Shown here piece after piece: positions 10,801-18,289 of a stretch of 64,000 nucleotides of DNA (position 1 is its first letter; every line of letters begins with the position of its first letter). The stretch is taken from positions 62,001 through 126,000 of the forward strand of contig NW_026961096.1 in NCBI RefSeq assembly GCF_021018805.1. Direction: 5' to 3'. A model generated the notes under the pieces. That model saw only the letters and a program-made list of their open reading frames with translations. It was not told the origin of the DNA and did no database searches. The position numbers and the translations under genes are program-made. This stretch comes from Prinia subflava. Lineage: Eukaryota > Chordata > Aves > Passeriformes > Cisticolidae.

Positions 10801-10996
10801 GTGGACACAGCGCGGTACTGCAGCTCTGCCCCGGGCCCGTCCCAGTGCTGCCGCCTTGTGGACACAGCGCGGTACTGCAGCTCTGCCCCGGGCCCGTCCC
10901 AGTGCTGCCGCCTTGTGGACACAGCGCGGTGCTGCAGCTCTGCCCCGTGCCCGTCCCAGTGCTGCCGCCCTGTGGACACAGCGCGGTACTGCAGAT
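10801..10996. repeat. 57-bp GC-rich minisatellite, unit A
   Basis: There are three full 57-bp units starting at 10801, 10858 and 10915 plus a partial fourth at 10972. Each begins GTGGACACAGCGCGGT and contains CTGCAG. The period is a multiple of three, so both strands show open repeats of 19 residues; I do not regard these as coding. B has one full unit and D two, while in C the block is replaced. Confidence 0.93.
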
Positions 10997-11434
10997 GTTC
11001 ATCCCAGGGGAGTTGCTGGCTTGGCTAGAATTGGTTTCCCAGTAAAACTGGGGGTTGTCTAGAAAACCTGAATTTGTGGGAGGCACTGGGTTTGTTTTCC
11101 CTATCCCTGCATCACAGTCAAGAACACTCCTGGAGCTGTGTTAGGCAGTGGAAGGAGGGGAGAGCTGCATTTATTGAATTCCTTTGTTGTTGTTATTGTT
11201 GTATTTTTTCATGCTATTTTATTTTATTGTGTTTTAGATTTTCATGTTTTTTTATTTTGACTTTTAAAAAATATTTTAATGTTTCCTCAAATTTTTAATT
11301 TTTCGATTTTTAGTTTACTTTTATATTTTATAGTTATGATTTCACTTTTTATTTTATTTTCAATACCTTTTAAATTTTTATTTAGATTTATGTTTTATTT
11401 TTATGTTTGCGGTTGTTTTGTATTTTTTAATGTT

Positions 11435-11612
11435 TCCTTAGTAATTTTTCCTTTGTCATTTTTTCCTTTGTCATTTTTTCCTCTATAATTTTTTCCACTA
11501 TAATTTTTTCCTTTTTAATTTTTTATTTTTTATTTTTCTCTTTTTAATTTTTCTCCTTTTTAATGTTTTCCTTTCTAATTTTTTCCTTTCTGATTTCTCC
11601 TTTCTCGATTTT
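11435..11612. repeat. A/T-rich minisatellite 2, unit A
   Basis: TTTTTTCCTTTGTCA-type and TTTTTTCCTTTCTAA-type units lie immediately upstream of the MIS18A promoter. C and D have extra TCCTTTGTCATTTT units compared with A and B. Confidence 0.85.
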
Positions 11613-11619
11613 GTCAGGC

Positions 11620-12190
11620 ACCCCCCTTTAAAACCGGGGTGCCTTCGGCCGTGCCACAACAAAGATGGCGGCCCAACAGGAAATGGTTTCAGCCACAAAC
11701 AAGATGGCAGCCGGAAGTATGGGCAGCCACCTAATGCCCCGCTCAAGATGGCGGCTCGTCGAGCCGCCTTCGACCTTCCAAAGACGGCGGCCAAAAAAGG
11801 CGGGAAAACACAAGGACCACCCATGGGCGTCGACCCAACTGCCTGCGCCCGACCCCGAAAACGGCGCCGCTCAGGAACAATTTTCAGCGTCGCTTCCCGG
11901 CGCGAGGGAGCTGTGTGCCCGCTGTGCCGCGCCGCGGTGCGGTTGCGGCAGCCATTTTGGTGAGGCGCCTGAGTAACCAGCTACCCGGGGCCTTCGGGGC
12001 TGCCACAAAAAAGATGGCGGCTCTACCGGATGTGTCTTCACCACAACCAAGATGGCGGCTACAACGGGCGGAAGTAACGTTTATATAGGGTTTATATAGG
12101 GTTTGGACCCTATAGCCGCGGCCGAACCAAGGCTCTGCTGCAGGTGTATTCGAGACATCTTTCCTCTTTGTTTGACAGAAGGAAGAGGGG

Positions 12191-12223
<33 letters not shown>

Positions 12224-12365
12224 AGAAAAAACGGGAGCAGTTCCGGGGCGGTCCCGGGGCGGTCCCGGGGCGGTGTGCGCCGTCACTGCCGCCTTCTCGG
12301 CGGGCGATTCCAAGGCGCTGTCGGGCTCTCTGCCGGCCGGTCGGCGGGCGGGCGGCCGGGACGCG
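11620..12365 (+). promoter_or_regulatory. MIS18A: CpG-rich promoter with YY1 and ETS motifs, MIS18A-like copy A
   Basis: Four exact AAGATGGCGGC motifs (11662, 11745, 12011, 12049) and one AAGATGGCAGC (11701) match the known YY1 site. GCCATTTT at 11951 is an antisense-type match. CCGGAAGT (11711) and GGCGGAAGTA (12067) fit ETS factors. Two blocks of about 90 bp (about 11630-11718 and 11985-12076) are diverged direct duplicates, each carrying two YY1 sites and ending in GGAAGTA. Two TTTATATAGGG copies and a palindrome at 12095-12114 follow, then an A run (12191-12218) and three GGGGCGGTCCC-type repeats that resemble SP1 sites. The ATG is about 90 bases further on. All four units keep this block. 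Confidence 0.7.
12095..12114. promoter_or_regulatory. Perfect 8-bp inverted repeat at the TATA-like region
   Basis: TATAGGGT, a four-base loop TTGG, then ACCCTATA. It overlaps the second of two direct TTTATATAGGG copies about 250 bases upstream of the MIS18A-like ATG. It is identical in all four units. It could be a core-promoter element or a chance palindrome; the sequence does not show which. Confidence 0.5.
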
Positions 12366-12563
12366 ATGGCGCTGTGCCCGGAGCTGGAGCGCTCGCTGTC
12401 GCTGCTGCAGCCGGGCGCCGACCGGGCCCAGCAGCAGCAGGAGCGGCGGGCGGACGCGGCCCCCACGCCCATGGTGTTCATGTGCGCCGGCTGCGGGCGC
12501 CCCGTGGGCGACACCCGCACCTGGGGTTCAGTGTCGAGGACAGCGGCCCCATCCTGCTGCGCA
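12366..12563 (+). CDS. MIS18A: MIS18A-like exon 1, copy A
   Basis: It starts at ATG with a G at +4 in a CpG island. The N-terminus is leucine- and glutamine-rich ([15 protein letters not shown]), followed by [17 protein letters not shown], a clear match to the first CxxC motif of MIS18A. After the tryptophan the homologous residues ([12 protein letters not shown]) continue in the next frame, which puts a 1-bp deletion at the GGGG run of 12523-12526. The exon ends CGCA/GTGAGT. Without splicing, the initial frame runs on into the intron, which creates a long but meaningless open frame. Confidence 0.82.
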
Positions 12564-15176
12564 GTGAGTACCAGCGCTGCCACCCCCGTGCCGCCGCGGT
12601 CGCTGCCGCCGTGCCTCCTGCCCTGCCTCCCGCCGCAGCTGCGGCCGCCAGCGTCGCCGCGGACCCGGGGCGGAAGGGCTCCGAGCTCCCCGGAGAGTGC
12701 GGATGGTGAGGGCCGGGCCTGGCTGGACACAGTCCCGGGGGAGTCGGGGGTTCCCGGCGCTGGGGACCGGCAAAGGGCCCGGAGCGCTCGTGTGGCCCGA
12801 GAGCCCCTGGAGCACTTATCTGGGGTGGGCTGTACAAGCCGCGTATGGCCTAAGGGAGAGGGATTTCTCACAAGGACATGTAGTGATGGACAAGGGAGGC
12901 AGCTTTAGATTAAATGTCGGGAAGAAATTTTTCCCTGCGAGGGCGGTGAGGCCGTGGTACAGGTTCCCCAGAGAAGCTGTGGCTGCCCCTGTGTCCCTGG
13001 AAGTGCCCAAGGCCAGGTTGGACGGGGCTTGGAACACCCTGGGATAGTGGAAGCTGTCCCTGCCCAGGGCCGGGGGTGGAATGGGGTGAGCTTGAAGGCC
13101 CCTTCCACAATTCAGCGATTCTGATGGTCTTGGTCTTGCTGAGGTTAGCCAGCCTGAGGAGCTGATGCAAATTCAGGCTAAAAGATGAGTGCTCATCATT
13201 TATACTGTGTAAAGCATGAATGAAAGGTTTAAAAAGTTCTAATGCATGATTTAAAATTTTTTTTTTATTTTTAAGAAAAGGGATGGGGAGAGGTGCCTCC
13301 TTTTATTTTCTTCTGAATAAATGTTATTCCTTGCTTGCAGCATGGTAGAAACCCTACTCTGCTCTGGCTGCTCCAGGACCCTTGGCAGCAGATACATGCA
13401 CGCCTCAAGGCATCTCGACTGCAAGAGGGATTTGTTCTGTGTCCGTACTGACTCTGTTGAAAGGTAAGTGCAGAATGTTTATGGGTCAGCCTGCCAGCTC
13501 CACTGCACTCACCAGGCATGGCACTGAGGGTGCTCCTGTTACATCTCTGGCAAGGCTGGAGGGAGCGTCTTCTGCTGCTCTGTCCCACGGTGGTTTTCTG
13601 TATTGGTGCTGTTGGCATCCCAGTGCTCAGCTGTAGGGAACATCACCTGTGTAAGGCACATCCTAGAAAAAGAACCAAAACAAACCAACCTGGCCTGCCT
13701 TTTGTGTGGGAAGTTGCATTCCAGCCCAGAAAATATCACCAGGTCCAGGGCACTGGAGGGTTCCTTCGCATTTGATTGGAAGAGTTCACAAACCAAGCAC
13801 CAAAGAGGCCTGGCTGGAGCCTGTTAGGGGTCCGCATGATCAGCAGGGAGTGTGGCCAGAGGGGCTCGGGCAGGACTTGGGGTGGCTCTGCCCTGTGCTG
13901 GCCACATCTGCTCTGTCCTTGCTAAGATGGGCAAAGGCAACTCTGACAACTGAGTACGTGCTTGAGACTCTCACTCAGCTGTCTTAAAATCTGTCTAGAA
14001 AATGAAAGTGTGCTCAGGTTTAGTTTGTTTGTAGCACTTCAAAGTGGTTATTAAAAACTGTATCCTCAATTAAGGCTCCGCACCAGAGTCCTTTTGTGCA
14101 GGCATTGTTCTAATAGACAGTGGTTGTTCATCTGGACTGGTATTAATGTCTCTATTTTTTTCTGAAGTTCCCATTTATTTTGCTGTATTGCTGTGGATAT
14201 TCACCCTCGTACTCTGGACAGTGGTTTGGGGATTTTTTTCCTTCATTCCACCACTAGAATACTTTTTTTATTGCATGGCAGTAAAATTCTCTAAAGCAGT
14301 AACCTGGCTGCAGAATGGCATTTTCTGGCAAAGGGATGCTGCTTCTGCCAGCCAGCACTGCACTGTTCTTGGTGTCTTGGTGCCATTTTCCACTGTATCC
14401 CGTATTCCCAGAATCCAGGGCTATCTCTCAGGGTTCTGAAGGAGTGCTGTATTTGGATTTTTGGCTTCAGTGTGGGAAGTGCATGATGTAACCTGTGGCA
14501 TCTCAGCTCTAGGCCAGGAACCCTGGAAAAGCAAGCTCTCATTCACGAGGAGCCGCTTCCTCTCGAAAGTCCAGCTGTCTTGCAAGAGGTGCCGCACAGG
14601 GTGAGATTTAACCTTACATCATTCTTTGTTGAAATCACCTCTGAGAAGTCTTAATATGCTTCAATGGTTTCTGCAGAACAGCTTATTCCACCCAGAGCAA
14701 TTCAGTGCATTGTAACATGTACTGGACTGCTTCCTGTAATTGCTGTCTTGTGCTCTGCAAGACTTTTAGCCACTTTTCCTTCAGTTTTCTTGGTAGTTAG
14801 CATTTTCTGTTTATCAAGCACAGCATTAGGTTCCTATTTCTGTCTCAGAAATTTGATATGATGTTTCTAGTTAGTTCCGATTCACTTCTCTAGATCTTCA
14901 TTTAACTTTTAGCCATGTTTCTTCTGCCTCCTGTGGAAATGGACTTAATGCTTTTGCTGTAACTTTATCTTGAAATATTAATCACAAATTAATCATGGTA
15001 AATCAAGTTGATGTTTTGCTCTACTAAAATCTTGTGACTGCAGGTCGGAAGAGTTGGGAGCGAACAGCCTGAGGAAGTGGACTGTGGAAGCTGAAGGTTG
15101 TCCAGCCAAAGCTGAGTGTGTGGCTCTGACACTGACCAAGGCTGGAAAGAGTTACTGTGTGGACAGAGAATGTTAG
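12366..15176 (+). CDS. MIS18A: MIS18A-like gene, copy A (five coding exons, frameshift in exon 1)
   Basis: MIS18A is a subunit of the Mis18 complex, which with OIP5 and M18BP1 marks centromeres for CENP-A loading by HJURP. Exons are 12366-12563, 12639-12705, 13341-13463, 14507-14600 and 15048-15176. Allowing for one missing base in exon 1 they would encode about 203 residues, against 233 in human. Both zinc-binding motifs of the Mis18 domain are present: CAGC in exon 1 and CSGC in exon 3. Exon 2 encodes 23 residues, as expected from the human protein, and ECGC lines up with its ENGC. Exon 4 keeps EKQ and LES. Problems are a frameshift after the tryptophan codon at 12522-12524 and, at exon 5, TCG where C and D have the TAG acceptor. 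Copy A is therefore probably a pseudogene or makes an altered C-terminus. Confidence 0.8.
12639..12705 (+). CDS. MIS18A: MIS18A-like exon 2, copy A
   Basis: This 67-bp exon lies between CTCCCGCCGCAG and ATG/GTGAGG. Its start and end phases fit exon 1 (after correcting the missing base) and exon 3. It encodes a stretch rich in A, G and E that ends ELPGECGC. Length and position agree with the 23-residue linker between the two halves of the zinc-binding domain in human MIS18A. The GC-rich composition has replaced many of the lysines seen in mammals. Confidence 0.72.
12859..13127 (+). mobile_element. CR1 LINE 3' end, intron 2, copy A
   Basis: The sequence shows the typical avian CR1 3' tail: TCACAAGGACATGTAGTGA, GGAAGAAATTTTTCCCTG, GGTGAGGCCGTGGTACAGG, GGCTTGGAACACCCTGGG, then CCCCTTCCACAATTC and a degenerate ATTCT-type terminal repeat. 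It is 5'-truncated, as most CR1 copies are. It is present at the same site in all four units, so it inserted before the array expanded. Confidence 0.9.
13341..13463 (+). CDS. MIS18A: MIS18A-like exon 3, copy A (second CxxC)
   Basis: TTGCTTGCAG precedes 123 bp ending GAAAG/GTAAGT. It encodes [14 protein letters not shown], then [17 protein letters not shown]. This aligns without gaps to the second CxxC region of vertebrate MIS18A (ETLCCAGC...LDYKRDLFC in human). Both motif cysteines and the KRDLFC block are kept. It is the strongest single piece of evidence for the gene identity and is unchanged in all four copies. Confidence 0.88.
14507..14600 (+). CDS. MIS18A: MIS18A-like exon 4, copy A
   Basis: GGCATCTCAG precedes 94 bp ending AGG/GTGAGA. 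It joins exon 3 in phase and encodes ...[18 protein letters not shown] and then ...[11 protein letters not shown] and LES line up with EKQIVSEDKELFNLES in human. C and D carry three amino-acid differences from A and B here (S to C near the start, L to R after EKQA, P to T before LES). Confidence 0.75.
15048..15176 (+). CDS. MIS18A: MIS18A-like exon 5 (last coding exon), copy A; acceptor altered
   Basis: The open frame ([16 protein letters not shown]...) resembles the C-terminal helix of MIS18A (EDVLKALQMKLWEAES in human) and ends YCVDREC and TAG. In C and D this frame is reached in phase 0 from an AG at GCAGGTAG/GAAGAG. In A and B that AG is CG, so only the upstream CAG (15041-15043) remains; using it shifts the frame and stops after about 16 residues. 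A donor (ACCAG/GTGAGC) six bases past the stop suggests a further 3' UTR exon. Confidence 0.6.
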   Translation, partial: EELGANSLRKWTVEAEGCPAKAECVALTLTKAGKSYCVDREC

Positions 15177-15881
15177 AACCAGGTGAGCTTTCACAGGATG
15201 AAAGGAGCGAGGAGAGAATCGAATGGAAAGAATTGCTGAGATCAGGTTTGAGCCCTTTCTTTGGGTTTGGGATTTGTTTTGGTTTTTTTGTTACCCAACA
15301 CTGCTTAGCATTACTACTGTGAGATTTAAAGTTTTCTCCAAAAACTCAGAATGAATTTCCCCACTCTGCCCCACTGGTAGGCACCGCATCTCTTAGAAAA
15401 GCTCCTACCCACCATCTTCACTGCCCCAGTTTGAAGTAGTGCTCCAGTTTAGCCCGTAGTAATGGGTCTTACATCCCTTTCTGTTCAGGTAACTACACCA
15501 TTTTGTTATTGACATATCTGCCAGAGGAGCCTACATTACTCCAGTGTAATTTGTGAGGCAGTTTCTGCTCTAACAAGTTTTTGAATGCTGCTCAACTGCA
15601 AGAGAGCTCCTTCTGGATGTTTGAAGGTGACAGAAGAGATGGTCGCATCCCAGGAGCTTGATTTTGGAATGTTTAATGGAATTGGCCCAGTAGCTTTTAC
15701 TTGTGGGCTTTGCAAGTCTGCCCACAGCAGGTCCAGCCTGTGCTTCAACTTAGAGCCCTCAGTGGGCAGGGAAATGGACCTTGGAGAGATTGTTACAGCT
15801 CTACTTAACGCTTTCTGAATTGGGATGATTTTCTGGAAGTAGGCTGTCCATTCTGACCCATTTTCTTCTCTCTCCTTGCAG

Positions 15882-16200
15882 ACTGTAGCTGCTAAAAGGC
15901 TGAGGTGAGACCAGGATCTGCAAAATCTCTGACTCTCCATGTCTTCCCAAGGCTGAAGCCGTGTTTGCTGTCAATGACAACCCAGTGGAAGATGCTAAAG
16001 ACTGAAAACTTTGGGGTTTTTCCCCTGAATCCCACGACACTCTCTGCAGCTGTGCCCTGCATATCTCTTAAAAGAGTTTCCGGCTTTAGAAGGGTTTTAC
16101 CCTGTGCAATATTGATCTATAAGTCAATGAAAAAGAATCTTACTGTATCAATGTGATGTTACTTGGTTTGAGTTGTTTAATTAAAGCATATCATTGATAA
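15882..16200 (+). other. MIS18A: 3' UTR exon with ATTAAA, copy A
   Basis: TCTCTCCTTGCAG is followed by about 300 bases ending at an ATTAAA poly(A) signal (16180-16185). It fits as the last, non-coding exon after the donor at 15183. A short frame ending [12 protein letters not shown] is open just before a TGA, but stops block it from joining the acceptor, so I treat the exon as untranslated. Units C and D lack this exon within the window. Confidence 0.45.
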
Positions 16201-16880
16201 GGGGTTTGAGAATCCCTTGGACGGCCCTTGGGGCTGGCAGCTCTGATTTATTTTCTCTTCATTCCTTTAATGTCGTTCAATTATTTCTTAAGCAATTACT
16301 GCAATTTGGATATCCAGTAAGGACAGCAGCATTCCCACTCTGCTGGATTGGGAAATCCAAGCCCAATTCCTTGGAGAGATTGAGGGGATGGGGAGCTGAG
16401 CCTCAGGCTGGGTTTTGACAGTGGGAATTCGGTGAGGAAGAAAGAAGAGAGATTTCCCCAAAAAGGGGTTTAGGCCAGTTCTGCTGGCTTTGGGTGCCTC
16501 TACCTCCCAAAAATCCTCCTGGTTCAACAGGACTTGAAGAAGCAGCAGGATGTGCTAGGGGCCTGTGCTGAGACCCCCAAACCCTGGTCAGGGAGGCTGG
16601 GAAGTGTCAGCTCCAGAGGAACACCAGAGAGGGGCTACGCTGGGACGCCTCAAATTGCAGCCAGAGATGCTGGGCACTGCTGCACCTTTGGGACACTGCA
16701 GCGAGGCTCCACTGCCTGATGCAGAGAGCTGTCCCATTATTGTTTGTCGTGCTTAGAAGCGGGCAGGTCATTCCAGCTGCACGGGTTGAAAAGCCCAGGG
16801 GAGCAGGTGGAGTCGCAGACGATCACACAGAAGCCAAGCTGGGAGAGGAAATGAGCTGTGCCACAGATTTCTTTTTCCCC
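16201..16880. other. No gene seen between MIS18A and the GC island
   Basis: This is unique-looking sequence with no splice-supported open frame. GC content rises toward 16880. The same is true at 36235-36914 in unit B. Confidence 0.45.
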
Positions 16881-17420
16881 AATGCCCCAGCACAGCCCCG
16901 GCTGCGGGCGGATCAAGAGCGGCTCGGCCCCAGTGCCCGGCCCGGAGCGGCTCCTGCCGCCCGCCGCCATCCCGGTCCCAGTCCCGGCCCCAACGCCGCC
17001 CCGGTGCTCCGGCCCCCAGACGCACAGCCCGCCCGCCGGGGGAGAGGCGGCTGCTCTCGGGACCCCCAGCCGACACCGAGAGGAGCCGAACGAGAAACCC
17101 CCAGTCCCACTCCCGGCTCTGCCTCAGTGCCCCGAGCTCCGCCCAGCCCGGGAGCAGCCCGGGCTGGGCTCCAGTGTGAGGGGGGGCCGGCCCGGGGGAG
17201 AGGGGCGGGGCCGGCTCGGGGGAGAGGGGCGGGGCCGGCTCGGGGGAGAGGGGCGGGGCCGGCCCGGAGGAGAGGGGCGGGGCCGGCCCGGAGGAGAGGG
17301 GCGGGGCCCGCTCGGAGGAGAGGGGCGGGGCCGCGGGCGATGGTCCCACCTACAACTCGGGCAGGGCGGGGAGGGCTCGGGGTGGGGCCGGGGCTCTGTG
17401 AGGCACTGCTGCAGATGTGG
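16880..17420. promoter_or_regulatory. CpG island with GC boxes, unit A
   Basis: This GC-rich, CpG-dense stretch carries many GGGGCGGGG (SP1/KLF-type) sites, mostly within a 24-bp minisatellite. It may be a promoter for a neighbouring transcript in either direction. Long open frames on both strands through it (P/A/R/G-rich) follow from composition and the 24-bp period and are not called as genes. Confidence 0.5.
17183..17334. repeat. 24-bp GC-box minisatellite, six units, unit A
   Basis: Six units of 24 bp (consensus GGGGCCGG, C/T, CGG, G/A, GGAGAGGGGC) plus a partial unit. Each unit junction makes a GGGGCGGGG box. Unit B has seven. Confidence 0.92.
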
Positions 17421-17970
17421 AAGTGTCTGAGCTGGAGATATGCAGAGAACATCTGAATTCCATACTTGCCCCTTGTGCAATGAAGAACTAAGTTGCACGC
17501 GAGGGGAGCAGTATTTATAAACTGTCTCCATATTTCCCTGTCATTCTGGCTGTTTGGATTTAGCCTGGGCTTATCAGCTAGATCATAAACAAGCCAACCC
17601 AGCTCCTGAACTCTCAATGAAATGCTTCTACAGACAGACAAGCTAGTAATGATTCCAAAGGAAAAATTGTAAATGAAGGCTAATGATTGCTGGGGAATTT
17701 CCTTAGGAACTTCCTTAGGAATGATGAACTTCACACACAGAATTTTGGAGGTGGAATCCAAATTTCAGCCTTGGGCACTTGCAGGAGAAGAGGGATCCTT
17801 ATCCATAGCAAGGAAAGTCTGGTGCCCCAGTGTGTCAAGTGCTGACAGTGAACTGTCTAGGGAATGAGCAGCAAGTCCCCCCTGCCCTCACACTCAGAGC
17901 GGCAGCAGCCACAGGTGTCAGCTATGAGAATGATGAGGACAGGGAACAAAGACAGCTGGGTGCTGTAACG
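17421..17970. other. No gene seen
   Basis: This stretch lies between the CpG island and the ATG exon. Nothing is recognised beyond short open frames without splice support. Confidence 0.4.
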
Positions 17971-18032
17971 ATGATGAGGGGGCGGGTCCTCCCGAGGCTG
18001 CTTTAAGAGGGGGTGCCTCAGCTCAGTTCCGC

Positions 18033-18093
18033 ATGGAGCTGCTGGAAGAGAGAGGCTTATGGTGGCCTCCCAGGCATGTCTCATGGAGTGATG
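18033..18093 (+). CDS. Possible first coding exon (MELLEERGLWW...), unit A
   Basis: GGGGCGGG (about 17980) and TTTAAG (18002) precede an ATG. Twenty codons (MELLEERGLWWPPRHVSWSD) are followed by a GATG/GTGAGA donor. The layout of GC box, TATA-like element, ATG and donor resembles a short first exon on the plus strand. I do not recognise the protein and cannot place downstream exons in the T/G-rich block that follows. Confidence 0.3.
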
Positions 18094-18289
18094 GTGAGAG
18101 CCTCTCATTGGGTCTGGGGGAGCAACTGGATGCACTTGGGTGTGGGGCTTTGCTTGAAGGAGGTGCTGGGGGGCAAACCTTTGTGCTAGACGGGGCAGCA
18201 GCCGGTGAGCCAGTGTGGGTTTGTACAGGGGACTTTCACCTTTTGCTTTTCAATTTTATCTTGCTAATCCCTCCCTGCTGCCCCTGAAA

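Noticed and set aside
10556..11086. 176-codon minus-strand frame with repeated CSTALCPQGGSTGTG residues
   Set aside because: It is produced by the 57-bp minisatellite and changes length with repeat number between units.
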